Shown here: positions 24,269-32,646 of the stretch, in pieces | Layout of the letters: every line of letters begins with the position of its first letter | How positions within the stretch are numbered: the stretch's first letter is position 1 | Source: Rubrobacteraceae bacterium | GTDB lineage: Bacteria; Actinomycetota; Rubrobacteria; Rubrobacterales; Rubrobacteraceae | Assembly: GCA_023511405.1 (NCBI GenBank) | Contig: JAIMBO010000009.1 | Coordinates: forward strand, 1 to 48,924 | DNA length: 48,924 nucleotides | Reading direction: 5' to 3' | The notes under the pieces: generated by a model | Seen by the model: the letters and a program-made list of their open reading frames with translations, nothing else | Told to the model about the DNA's origin: nothing | Databases searched by the model: none | Made by a program: the position numbers and the translations under genes

Positions 24269-24765
24269 CCGGTCACCGGGGACTCCAGCTCGGCGAGGAG
24301 CCCGTCGAAATCCAGGGGACGCCTGGTGAAGGTGGGTCTCCCGCCGAGCCTCGGCCACTCTCCCGGGTCCCGGTCCCAGGCGAGCTCGATGCCGTTGTAG
24401 TCGGGGTCGTGGAGGTAGATCGCCTCGTGGGTGCCGTGGTCCGAGGCCCCGTCGATCGGCCAGCCGGCATCCAAAAGCCGCTTCAGGGCCCGGGCCAGGT
24501 CCCTGCGCTCCGGATAGTTTATGGCGAAGTGGTAGAGCCCCGTGGAACCGGGAGGAGGTGGTGAGCTGCCCCTGCTCTCCCAGACGTTGAGCCCGATGTG
24601 GTGGTGGTAGCCACCCGCCGAGAGGAACGCCGCCTCCTCCCCGAAGCGTGTCACCAGCTCGAAGCCCAGCAGGTCGCGGTAGAAGCCGATGGCACGGTCG
24701 AGGTCGGAGACCTTGAGGTGTACGTGACCGATCCTGGTCCCCGCGGGGACGGATTCGTGGTTCAT
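24265..24765 (-). CDS. VOC (glyoxalase/dioxygenase) superfamily protein, CatE-like
   Basis: A 166-residue protein of the vicinal-oxygen-chelate fold. Metal-ligand positions are visible: His in GHVHLKVSDLDRAIGFY (near residue 15), His in LYHFAINYP (near 80) and Glu in YNGIELAWDRD (near 130). The GGYHHHIGLNVWESRG segment resembles CatE-type catechol-2,3-dioxygenase-like proteins. The substrate is not determined. I chose the ATG at 24765, behind AAGGAGCC; the frame is open to 24801 but that would run through the operator. A palindrome next to a TATAAT box precedes it. Confidence 0.85.
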   Translation of the reverse strand: MNHESVPAGTRIGHVHLKVSDLDRAIGFYRDLLGFELVTRFGEEAAFLSAGGYHHHIGLNVWESRGSSPPPPGSTGLYHFAINYPERRDLARALKRLLDAGWPIDGASDHGTHEAIYLHDPDYNGIELAWDRDPGEWPRLGGRPTFTRRPLDFDGLLAELESPVTG

Positions 24766-24786
24766 GGCCGGCTCCTTCTCGTTATC

Positions 24787-24805
24787 TGGACTACAGTCCA
24801 TTATA
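24787..24805 (-). promoter_or_regulatory. Palindromic operator and -10 box of the VOC gene
   Basis: TGGACT-AC-AGTCCA (24787-24800) is a perfect 6-bp inverted repeat with a 2-base centre. On the minus strand it directly follows TATAAT (24800-24805). The -35 element is poor (GGTAAC at 17 bases). The site fits a repressor; the regulator is not in view. Confidence 0.6.
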
Positions 24806-24838
24806 TTCCGGGAACGTTCGAGGTTACCGAAAGAGCAC

Positions 24839-25441
24839 TCAACGGCGGCGGGATAGAGGGACCAGAGAGTTCATCTCGGCCAGGAGCTTGTCTCCGTTGT
24901 CTGGTCGGTAGACACCTGCACCGTTCGAGGCCAGCAGGCATCCGGAGAGTCTGATGTCTACGAGGACCCTCCGCGAGCCTCCGGGGTAGGAAAAGGCGGC
25001 GAGCGCCGTGTCGGGCCTGCGCTCCGCCGGGCATGACAGGGACTGGTTTTTCTTTACCGGAGCGAAGGAGTCGAGGAGTCTCTGCAGGTGTTCGATCTCG
25101 ACCTGTGAACTGGTCGCCATGGAGCTCGCCAGGGGAGGAGGGACCGGCTTGTGATCCTGTTCAGGAGGTGCCACCACGTAGCGGCAGACCCTGAGATGGT
25201 TGGCTCCTGGCGGCACCAGCTCCTTGGATAGACCGGGGCCTTCGTTCTCAAACGCTTTCGCTCCACTTACTATCGCTATCGGTACGGACTTCGGACACCT
25301 CTTATCCATCGCCAGCCTGACGTTGGTCAGAGAGGATTTGGTCGCGCTGCGGTGACCGGATGGGGTGCGTACCGGCGAGCAGGAGGGCACCAGGAGGGCC
25401 ACGGTCATAAATCCAGTCAGCACGCAAAATAACCTGGACAT
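24839..25441 (-). CDS. Predicted lipoprotein of unknown function
   Basis: I do not recognise this 200-residue protein. It has a signal peptide with a lipobox-like end (VALLVPSC, Cys about residue 21). The mature part has several cysteines (MDKRCPKS, HLRVCRYV, LSCPAER, LSGCLLAS) that could pair, and no second membrane segment. The ATG at 25441 follows GAAAGGGGG. Its base composition looks lower in GC than the neighbours, which may mean recent acquisition or relaxed selection. It is on the same strand as the ABC exporter genes, 99 bases downstream of them. Confidence 0.65.
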   Translation of the reverse strand: MSRLFCVLTGFMTVALLVPSCSPVRTPSGHRSATKSSLTNVRLAMDKRCPKSVPIAIVSGAKAFENEGPGLSKELVPPGANHLRVCRYVVAPPEQDHKPVPPPLASSMATSSQVEIEHLQRLLDSFAPVKKNQSLSCPAERRPDTALAAFSYPGGSRRVLVDIRLSGCLLASNGAGVYRPDNGDKLLAEMNSLVPLSRRR

Positions 25442-25540
25442 CTACGGGCCCCCTTTCGATGGTCCCGGGCTATGGTGATTTTTGTAACACCTCCTGCCCG
25501 GAACGTCTTGCCCTGCGGGCTGCGGGCCGCGCCGGGGATC

Positions 25541-27301
25541 TCAGGCGGCGGCGAACTGGGACTCGTAGAGCCGGCGGTAGGCGGAGGGGCGGGAGACGAG
25601 CTCCTCGTGGGTGCCCTGCTCCACGACGCGCCCGCCGCTCACGACGATGATCCTGTCGGCCCCGCGCACGGTCGAGAGTCGGTGGGCTATGACGACCGAG
25701 GTACGCCCGGCGAGGAGCCTCGCGAGGGCTCTCTCGATGCGGGCCTCGGTCGCCAGATCCACGCTCGAGGTCGCCTCGTCCAGGAGCAGGATGCGCGGGT
25801 TCGCCAGAAGCGCCCGGGCGAAGGCGATGAGCTGGCGCTCGCCGACCGAGAGCCGGCCGCCGCGCTCGCGCACCTCTGTCTCGTAGCCCTCCGGGAAGGC
25901 ACGGATGAAGTCGTCGGCTCCCACGGCCTGCGCCGCCGCGACGACCTCCGCGTGGGTGGCGTCCGGGCGTCCGTAGCGGATGTTCTCCTCGATGGTGCCG
26001 GTGAACAAAAACGTGTCCTGCAGGACAACGCCCATGTGCGAGCGCAGCGAGGAACCGCGGATCTTTCGCAGATCGGTGCCGTCTATGCGCACCGTCCCCG
26101 AGGTCGGGTCGTAGAGGCGGGAGAGGAGCTTGGCTATCGTGCTCTTGCCGGCGCCGGTCTCGCCGACGATCGCGAGCGTCTCGCCGGGTTCGATGCGGAA
26201 GCTCACGTCTTTGAGCACCGGTTCGCCGTCCGGGTAGGAGAAGCTCACGCGGTCAAACTCCACCCGCCCCTCCAGACGTACGATCTCCCTCGCCTCTGGG
26301 CTGTCCGCGCGGTCCGGCTCGGTGTCGAGCACCGAGAAGACCTTCTCGAGCGAGGCCATCGTGCTCTGCAGGTCCGAGTAGAGCTGCGAGAGACCCTGGA
26401 TGGGCTGGAAGAACATGTTGATGAGCCCGATGAACGCGACCAGGTGCCCGACGGTCATCGCGCCGGAGATCACCCGGAAGCCGCCGTAGAGCAGGACTAT
26501 CGCGAGCGCGAGGGCGCCCATGAGCTCCACGGCCGGGAAGTAGACCGAGGAGAGTCGGGTCGAGCGGACGTTGGCCCGGCGGTAGGCCAGGTTCCTGGGT
26601 TCGAAGTCGGCGAGGGCGCGCCGCTCCCGGGTGAACGCCTGCACGACGCGCATCCCGGAGACGTTCTCCTGCAGGAAGGCCGCGACCTCGGCTATCGCCT
26701 CGCGGGCCCGGCGGAACGCCTGCATGCTCGAGCGGCGGTAGAAGACGGTTGCCGTGGCCATGAGCGGGCTTATGGACATCACGGCGAGCGCGAGCCTCCA
26801 GTCCAGGACGAAGGTCGCGACCAGCACGCCCACGAGGGTGAGGGTGTTCTTGATCAGGTTCTGCACCCCGTCGTTGAGGAGGTTGGTGAAGTTCTCGATG
26901 TCGTTGGTAAGCCGCGAGATGATCCAGCCGGCCCGCTGTTCGGAGAAGTACTGCAGCGAGAGCGACTGCAGGTGTCCGAAGAGCGTGTTCCTGAGGTCGA
27001 GGATGACGTGCTGGCCGACCCAGCCCATCCCGTAGGTCTGCACGTATCCCATCGCCCACGAGGCGGCGCTCACCCCCAGGTAGAGGGCGGCCGTCGCGTA
27101 GATCACGCCCATGCTGGCATGCCCGCTCTTGGCCCCGAGTCCGTAGTCTATCGCGTAGCCGACGATGAGCGGCCCGGCGAGGTCCGCCCCGGCCGAGAGC
27201 GCGGTGATGGACGCGAGCGCGAGGAGACGCCCCTTGTAGGGCCGGGCGAAGGCGAGCAACCGGAAGAGCGGGAAGCCGAGCAGGTAGCGCTTCAGCCTCA
27301 T
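25541..27301 (-). CDS. ABC exporter half-transporter, subunit with canonical Walker B
   Basis: A 586-residue ABC exporter subunit: six-helix membrane domain (about residues 15-310) and an ATPase domain (about 350-580). Walker A is GETGAGKST (380-388), Walker B ends LLLDE with the catalytic Glu E509, and the H-loop is IAHRLST. The signature motif is degenerate, LSVGE (484-488) instead of LSGGQ. The upstream gene has the opposite pattern, so the two should form a heterodimer with one working ATP site. The ATG at 27301 overlaps the upstream stop (ATGA). The exported substrate is unknown; relatives move drugs, lipids or peptides. Confidence 0.92.
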   Translation of the reverse strand: MRLKRYLLGFPLFRLLAFARPYKGRLLALASITALSAGADLAGPLIVGYAIDYGLGAKSGHASMGVIYATAALYLGVSAASWAMGYVQTYGMGWVGQHVILDLRNTLFGHLQSLSLQYFSEQRAGWIISRLTNDIENFTNLLNDGVQNLIKNTLTLVGVLVATFVLDWRLALAVMSISPLMATATVFYRRSSMQAFRRAREAIAEVAAFLQENVSGMRVVQAFTRERRALADFEPRNLAYRRANVRSTRLSSVYFPAVELMGALALAIVLLYGGFRVISGAMTVGHLVAFIGLINMFFQPIQGLSQLYSDLQSTMASLEKVFSVLDTEPDRADSPEAREIVRLEGRVEFDRVSFSYPDGEPVLKDVSFRIEPGETLAIVGETGAGKSTIAKLLSRLYDPTSGTVRIDGTDLRKIRGSSLRSHMGVVLQDTFLFTGTIEENIRYGRPDATHAEVVAAAQAVGADDFIRAFPEGYETEVRERGGRLSVGERQLIAFARALLANPRILLLDEATSSVDLATEARIERALARLLAGRTSVVIAHRLSTVRGADRIIVVSGGRVVEQGTHEELVSRPSAYRRLYESQFAAA

Positions 27302-29055
27302 CACGCCGAGGCCCTCTCCGCGTCGGAGCCGTACATCCTCGCGTAGATCCCGCCCCGTCCGAGCAGCTCCTCGTGGGTTCCGCTCTCGGCGATGCGCCCG
27401 CCCTCTACGACGAGTATCCGGTCGGCGAGCAGGATCGTCGAGAGCCGGTGGGCGACGACGAACGTCGTCAGCCCCGCCGCCTCCCTCAAGGTGTCGCGCA
27501 GGGCCTCCTGGATCTGACGCTCCGTCTCGGCGTCCACGCTCGAGGTGGCATCGTCCAGGATGAGGATGCGCGGGTGCTTGACGAGCGCGCGGGCTATCGC
27601 GACGCGCTGCTTCTGGCCGCCGGAGAGCGTGATGCCCCACTCCCCGACCCGGGTGTCGTAGCCTTCGGGGAAGCGGGAGATCTGGTCGTGCACCCCGGCC
27701 GCCTTCGCGGCGGCCACGATCTCTTCGTCGGTCGCCTCCGGGTTGCCGAAGGCGATGTTCTCTCGCACGCTCTCGGAGAACAGGAACGTCTCCTGCGGCA
27801 CGATCCCGACGGTCCGCCGCAGCTGCGTGAGGTCGAGCTTCCTCACGTCGACCCCGCCGACGAGAACCTCGCCCTCCCCGGGGTCGTAGAAGCGGGGGAT
27901 GAGCGAGAGGAGCGTGCTCTTGCCCGCGCCCGTGGCCCCGACGAGCGCGACCGTCTCGCCCGGCTCGACCTTCAGGGCGACCCCGCGCAGCACGGGGGTG
28001 CCGCCGGCGTAGGAGAAGCCGACGTCGTGCATCTCGACGGAGAGCGGTCCGCTCTCGGGCAGGGGCCTGGGATGCTCAGGGCTCTCTATCTCCGGCGTGA
28101 CGTCGAGCACCTCGAAGACCCGCTCCGAGGCGGCGAGCGCCCGCTGGCCCTGGTCCACGACCATCCCGAAGCTCTGCATCGGGGAGACGAGCTGCATCAG
28201 GAAGAGCTGGAAGAGGACGAAGTCCCCTAAAGATATGCTGCCCGCGGCGTACGCGCGTCCGCCGAAGAAGATCAGGAGCACTACCGAGACCGCCGGAAGG
28301 AAGCTCATCCCCGGGATGTAGAAGGCCCGCAATCCTCTCGCGGCCATCGTCTCCTCGTAGACGCCCTCCGCCCGCTCGCCGAAGCGCTCCCGCTCGAAGG
28401 GCTCGCGGGCGAAGCTCTTGACCACCCGGATGCCGGAGACGTTCTCCTGCACGGCCGCGGTCACGCCGGCGAGGCGCCGCTGCACGGAGCGGAAGATCGG
28501 GTGTACCCGGCTCGCGAACCGCCAGGCCGCGAGCGCCAGGACCGGCATCGGGAGCAGCGCCACCGCGGCGAGGGCGGGCTCGAGGTAGAAGAGCACCGAC
28601 GCCACCACGACCAGCGTGACCGCGCTGATGAAAAGCTGGAACATCCCCCAGCCGACGAAGAACCTTATGACGCGCAGGTCGTTGGTGGCCCGGGAGACGA
28701 GCTCCCCGGTCGGGGCGTGATCGTAGAGGCCGTGCGAGAAGCCGACCATCTTCTCGAAGAGCGCCCGCCGCATGCGGTACTCGACCGCGTGCCCTACGTA
28801 GTTCGTCGAGTACCTCCGGGTGCCGTTGAAGAGGAAGCGCAGGACGGCGAGCGCCACGAGCTCCCCGGCCAGCTTCCAGAGCGCCCCCGGATCGCCGCTC
28901 CCGGAGCCGTGTGGCAGCGCCCGGTCTATCCCGACCTTGACCAGCCACGAGATGGCGAGCGTGCTCACCGTGTAGCCGACCGCGCAGAAGATCCCGAGGA
29001 GCAGGAGCAACCTGAGCCCCCGGGTGAACGACATCAGCCTGAAGAACGTCTTCAA
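27301..29055 (-). CDS. ABC exporter half-transporter, subunit with degenerate Walker B
   Basis: A 584-residue ABC exporter subunit with a six-helix domain and an ATPase domain. Walker A is GATGAGKST (373-381), the signature is a normal LSGGQ (477-481), and Walker B reads LILDD with Asp D502 where the catalytic Glu should be. This is the degenerate-site partner of a heterodimeric exporter such as TM287/288 or BmrCD. The TTG at 29055 follows GAAGAGGCGG; it is the first gene of the pair. An imperfect repeat CGTTT-AC-AAACG at 29075-29086 lies just upstream and could be an operator, though I see no clear promoter. Confidence 0.92.
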   Translation of the reverse strand: MKTFFRLMSFTRGLRLLLLLGIFCAVGYTVSTLAISWLVKVGIDRALPHGSGSGDPGALWKLAGELVALAVLRFLFNGTRRYSTNYVGHAVEYRMRRALFEKMVGFSHGLYDHAPTGELVSRATNDLRVIRFFVGWGMFQLFISAVTLVVVASVLFYLEPALAAVALLPMPVLALAAWRFASRVHPIFRSVQRRLAGVTAAVQENVSGIRVVKSFAREPFERERFGERAEGVYEETMAARGLRAFYIPGMSFLPAVSVVLLIFFGGRAYAAGSISLGDFVLFQLFLMQLVSPMQSFGMVVDQGQRALAASERVFEVLDVTPEIESPEHPRPLPESGPLSVEMHDVGFSYAGGTPVLRGVALKVEPGETVALVGATGAGKSTLLSLIPRFYDPGEGEVLVGGVDVRKLDLTQLRRTVGIVPQETFLFSESVRENIAFGNPEATDEEIVAAAKAAGVHDQISRFPEGYDTRVGEWGITLSGGQKQRVAIARALVKHPRILILDDATSSVDAETERQIQEALRDTLREAAGLTTFVVAHRLSTILLADRILVVEGGRIAESGTHEELLGRGGIYARMYGSDAERASA

Positions 29056-29171
29056 AAACGCCGCCTCTTCTTTGCGTTTACAAACGTGCGCTGCAAAACG
29101 TTGCGAGGATCGTCCTCCGCGATCAAAGCCAGTACAAGTCTATACCCGCTGGCGGTGGCTACAACGGTGGC

Positions 29172-30074
29172 TCAGAACACCGGACGCCCGCTCACCTCGG
29201 AGACGACGTTGAGGAATCCTCTGAGCACGGCTCCCGGTGCTCTCTTCGCCGACCAGATCACGGACACCTCCGCCTCGAGTCCCGCCTCCGCGAGGGGCCT
29301 GTACTCTATGCCCCTCCCGCGCAGCCTCTGCAGCGAGACGGGGACGAGGGAGAGCCCGAGCCCGCCCGCCACCAGGTTCGCTACCGTGTGCAGGTGGGTG
29401 GCCTCCTGCACGACACGAGGTCTGAAGCCCGCCCGTCCACACCCGGCCATTATCCGGTCGTGGAGCATCGGCGCCACCGCCCTCGGGAACAGCACGAAGG
29501 GTTCTCGCTCCAGGCTGGCCAGCGTGACCTCCGTCTCGCGGCAGAGGGGATGGCGCTCGGGGAGCGCCAGCACGATCGGCTCCCGGTATACGACCCTCGC
29601 CTCGACCGTCGGGCTCGCGGGAGGGTGGGCGAAGCCGACCGCGATCCTGCCTTCCCGCAGCGCTTCGAGCTGGGCCGGGGTGGTCAGCTCCTGGAGCGTC
29701 AGACTGACACCGGGGAAGCGCTCCCCGTACCGCCGCAGTACCGCCGGCAGCAGCTCGTCGGTGGCCGATGGCACGACACCTACCTCCAGATGCCCCCGCT
29801 CCCCGCGTCCCGCGCGCCGGGCCGCCTCCGCCGCCCGGTGTGCCCCCTCCAGCACGGCCTCCGCCTCCTCCAGCAGCGCCTCCCCCGCTTCGGTGAGCTC
29901 TACCCGGTGGTTGCTCCTCTCGAAGAGCCGTACCCCCAGCTCGCCCTCGAGCCGGGAGATCTGCTGGCTGAGCGAGGGCTGGGCTATATGGAGCGAGGCC
30001 GCCGCCCGACCGAAGTGTAGCTCCCTGGCCACCGCCACGAAGTATCTGAGATGCCTCAGCTCCATCCTTCGCAT
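29172..30074 (-). CDS. LysR-family transcriptional regulator
   Basis: A 300-residue LysR-type regulator with an N-terminal winged helix (FGRAAASLHIAQPSLSQQI is the helix-turn-helix, about residues 22-40) and a periplasmic-binding-like effector domain (about 95-295). It resembles the CatR/BenM-like branch that senses small acids. It is divergent from cydA with 121 bases between the starts, the usual arrangement for a LysR protein that controls its neighbour. An ATG three codons further in is an alternative start. It could regulate cydAB or the ABC exporter downstream on its own strand. Confidence 0.9.
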   Translation of the reverse strand: MRRMELRHLRYFVAVARELHFGRAAASLHIAQPSLSQQISRLEGELGVRLFERSNHRVELTEAGEALLEEAEAVLEGAHRAAEAARRAGRGERGHLEVGVVPSATDELLPAVLRRYGERFPGVSLTLQELTTPAQLEALREGRIAVGFAHPPASPTVEARVVYREPIVLALPERHPLCRETEVTLASLEREPFVLFPRAVAPMLHDRIMAGCGRAGFRPRVVQEATHLHTVANLVAGGLGLSLVPVSLQRLRGRGIEYRPLAEAGLEAEVSVIWSAKRAPGAVLRGFLNVVSEVSGRPVF

Positions 30075-30078
30075 TGTA

Positions 30079-30104
30079 ATAGGAAGCTTCTATCGAGGGA
30101 TAGA
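30079..30104. promoter_or_regulatory. Candidate LysR binding region
   Basis: TCTATCGAGGGATAGA (30089-30104) is a 6-bp inverted repeat with a 4-base centre. It overlaps ATAGGAAGCTTCTAT (30079-30093), a near-palindrome with one extra base. Both lie 5-30 bases from the LysR start and about 90 bases before cydA. The density of dyads fits a LysR site; no clear -35/-10 pair was found. Confidence 0.45.
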
Positions 30105-30195
30105 GAGGCGATACCGTCCGCTCTCACGGAGGATGGTATCGCTTGAGGTGAGGGGGCGGAGCCTCCGTAGAAGAGGCGAGAAGTCGGGAGCGGAG

Positions 30196-31605
30196 ATGAT
30201 CCTTTCCGGTTCGGGTGTGGTGGTCGGGTTGCTGCAGGGCAACTCGGAGGCCTGGGTTTTGGACCGCTGGCAGTTCGGGGGCAACCTGCTCTACCACTAC
30301 CTCTACCCACAGTTCAACATGGGGATCATCCTGCTCATCTTCATCATAGAGACCCTCCATCTGCGCACCAGGAAGGACTTCTACAGGAAGGCGGCGGACT
30401 TCTGGGTCAAGATCTTCGCACCGGCGTTCGTCATCGGGGCCGTGACGGGAATCCCGCTCGAGTTCGGCTTCGGGACCAACTGGGCGATCTTCTCCAAGGT
30501 CTCCGGAGGGGTGATCGGGCAGACGCTGGCGATGGAAGGGGTCTTCGCCTTCTTTCTCGAGTCGGCCTTCCTCGCGATCTACATCTACGGGCAGGACATG
30601 TTCGGGGCCTGGGGCCGCTGGGTATCCGCTCTGGCGATCCTGGTGGGCAGCTGGGGATCGGCGTACTTCATCCTCTCGGTGAACGCCTGGATGCAACACC
30701 CGGTCGGCTACGAGAAGCTCCCCGACGGACAGCTCGCGCTCAAGCACTTCTGGGAGTTTCTGCTCAACCCCTGGCTCTACTCCCACCAGCTCGAGCACGT
30801 CTTGAACGGTGCGGTGATCACCGGGTGTTTCGCGATGGCGGGGCTCGGGGCTTTCTACGTGCTCTCCGGCCGGGACGTGGAATACGGCAGGTTTTTCGTC
30901 ACCCTCGGCGTCGTCGTCGGGGTGTTCGCCTCGCTCATGCAGGTGTGGCCCTTCGGCGACGCCGAGAGCCGGGCGGTCTCCGAGCAGCAGCCCATAAAAC
31001 TCGCCGCGCAAGAGGGCGTCTTCGACACCGAGCGGGGGGCGCCGTGGGTTTTGATCGGCCAGATCAGCATGGAGCAACAGAAGATCGTGAACCCGGTCGA
31101 GATCCCGCGGTTTTTGAGCTTCCTCGCCTACCGGGACTGGAACTCCAGGGTTGAGGGGCTTGACGCCTTTCCGAAGAAGCTCTGGCCCGACAACGTACCC
31201 TTCGTCTACTACGGGTTCAGGAGCATGGTGTTGCTGGGGTTCCTCTTCGCCGGGATGATGGTGCTGGCTGCGCTGCTCCTCCTCTGGGGAGGCCGGCTCT
31301 TCAGGGCGCGGTGGATGCTCTGGGTGCTGATGCTCTCCCCGCCGCTGCCGTTCGTCGCGAACTCGGTCGGCTGGATCACGGCCGAGACCGGACGGCAGCC
31401 CTGGATCGCCTACGGGTTGCTGCGCACCAGCCAGAGCGCCTCGCCGCTGGTCGGGGTGGGCAGCCTCTACTTCACGCTGGCCGGCATGCTCGGCGTCTTC
31501 GCCCTGCTGAGCCTGCTCTACGCCGTGATAGTCCTCGGTTTGATCCGGGGCGGACCAGAAGAGGAGCAGGAGCTCGAAGGCGAGGAGCTGAAGGTGGGAG
31601 GTTGA
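30196..31605 (+). CDS. cydA: Cytochrome bd-type quinol oxidase subunit I
   Basis: A 469-residue integral membrane protein, about nine helices, that oxidises quinol and reduces oxygen to water. H34 in YHYLYP (high-spin heme ligand region), the Glu pair in AMEGVFAFFLES, the His in YSHQLEHVLNG and the block ETGRQPWIAYGLLRT identify CydA. The Q-loop (around VSEQQPIKLAAQEG) is short, as in the cyanide-insensitive (CIO) branch. I chose the ATG at 30196, after GGGAGCGGAG, because it gives a normal N terminus; the frame is open far upstream without homology. It forms an operon with cydB. Confidence 0.93.
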   Translation: MILSGSGVVVGLLQGNSEAWVLDRWQFGGNLLYHYLYPQFNMGIILLIFIIETLHLRTRKDFYRKAADFWVKIFAPAFVIGAVTGIPLEFGFGTNWAIFSKVSGGVIGQTLAMEGVFAFFLESAFLAIYIYGQDMFGAWGRWVSALAILVGSWGSAYFILSVNAWMQHPVGYEKLPDGQLALKHFWEFLLNPWLYSHQLEHVLNGAVITGCFAMAGLGAFYVLSGRDVEYGRFFVTLGVVVGVFASLMQVWPFGDAESRAVSEQQPIKLAAQEGVFDTERGAPWVLIGQISMEQQKIVNPVEIPRFLSFLAYRDWNSRVEGLDAFPKKLWPDNVPFVYYGFRSMVLLGFLFAGMMVLAALLLLWGGRLFRARWMLWVLMLSPPLPFVANSVGWITAETGRQPWIAYGLLRTSQSASPLVGVGSLYFTLAGMLGVFALLSLLYAVIVLGLIRGGPEEEQELEGEELKVGG

Positions 31606-31606
31606 G

Positions 31607-32641
31607 GTGGAGACCATCTGGTTCATCGTCGTCTGCTTCCTGCTCATCTCCTACGTCGTACTCGACGGCTTCGACCTCGGGGCGGGTACCCTGCATCTGC
31701 TCGTCGCGCGTGAAGACCGGGAGCGCCGGGCCGTCCTGATGGCGGTGGGGCCGGTGTGGGACGGCAACGAGGTCGCTCTGGTGGCCTCCGGAGGAGCGCT
31801 CATCCTCGCCTTTCCCTCCCTCTACGCCTCGGCCCTGAGCGGCTTCTACCTGCCGATGTTCATCGTGTTCTGGCTGCTCGTGCTGCGAGGCGTCTCGATA
31901 GAGGTGCGCCAGACCATGAACGATCCGCTCTGGCACTCGTTCTGGGACTTCACGTTCTTCCTGGGGAGCGCCCTCTTGCCGTTCGCCTTCGGCACCGCCC
32001 TCGCCAACGTCATGCGCGGTCTGCCGCTGCACGAGAACGGCTTCTTCTTCATGCCACTCTGGACCGACTTCGATCCCCTCTCCTCCCACCCCGGCATCCT
32101 GGACTGGTACACGACCATCATCGGGTTCCTGGCCTTCTTCGCCCTCGCGACCCACGGGGCGAACTTCCTGGCGGTGAGGACCCGGGGGGAGGTGCGCGCG
32201 CGGGCCCGGATATTCTCGATCTCCGGCTGGGTGGCCACGCTCGTCCTCACGGTGCTCGGCACCGTCTCGACGTTCTACCTGTTCCCCCGGCGTCTGGACA
32301 ACTTCTTCGGCATGCCGTGGGGACTGGCCTTCCCGCTCGCCGCGCTCGGCGGGCTCGCCGGGATGGGCTACTTCGCCCTGAGGGGCAGGGACTGGCCCGC
32401 CTTCGCCTCGTCCGCGCTCTACGTCGCGGGCATGCTCGCGAGCACCGCCTTCTCGCTCTTCCCCGATGTCCTCCCCGCCACGAACCCCGCGAACAGCCTG
32501 ACGGTCCATAACGCCTCCACCACCACCCACGGCCTCGTGGTGGGGATGATCTCGTGGCTGGTGGGGATGGTGCTGGCCGCGGCGTGGTTCTTCATCACCT
32601 ACGGGCTCTTCTTCCGGGAGCGCATAGAGGAAGAGGGGTAG
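31607..32641 (+). CDS. cydB: Cytochrome bd-type quinol oxidase subunit II
   Basis: A 344-residue membrane protein of about eight to nine helices that partners CydA. The family start is clear (LISYVVLDGFDLGAGTLHLL), followed by GPVWDGNEVAL and the DFTFFLGSALLPFAFGTA-type region. The GTG at 31607 begins one base after the cydA stop, with GGGAGG upstream. No cydC/cydD pair is adjacent, though the ABC exporter 2.5 kb away has the same general architecture; its sequence does not look like CydDC to me. A small membrane protein follows in the same direction. Confidence 0.93.
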   Translation: METIWFIVVCFLLISYVVLDGFDLGAGTLHLLVAREDRERRAVLMAVGPVWDGNEVALVASGGALILAFPSLYASALSGFYLPMFIVFWLLVLRGVSIEVRQTMNDPLWHSFWDFTFFLGSALLPFAFGTALANVMRGLPLHENGFFFMPLWTDFDPLSSHPGILDWYTTIIGFLAFFALATHGANFLAVRTRGEVRARARIFSISGWVATLVLTVLGTVSTFYLFPRRLDNFFGMPWGLAFPLAALGGLAGMGYFALRGRDWPAFASSALYVAGMLASTAFSLFPDVLPATNPANSLTVHNASTTTHGLVVGMISWLVGMVLAAAWFFITYGLFFRERIEEEG

Positions 32642-32646
32642 GGTCT

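Noticed and set aside
25472-27346. Long plus-strand frame opposite the ABC exporter
   Set aside because: It is the complement shadow of a real, highly conserved gene; composition is unlike a protein.
25541-29055. cydDC cysteine/glutathione exporter linked to cydAB
   Set aside because: The genes are on the opposite strand beyond a LysR gene, and the sequences look like general multidrug-type heterodimers.
28501-30195. Very long open frame running into cydA
   Set aside because: It lies opposite the ABC exporter and LysR genes, has Pro/Arg-rich low-complexity translation and no homology. High GC keeps the frame open; cydA starts at 30196.
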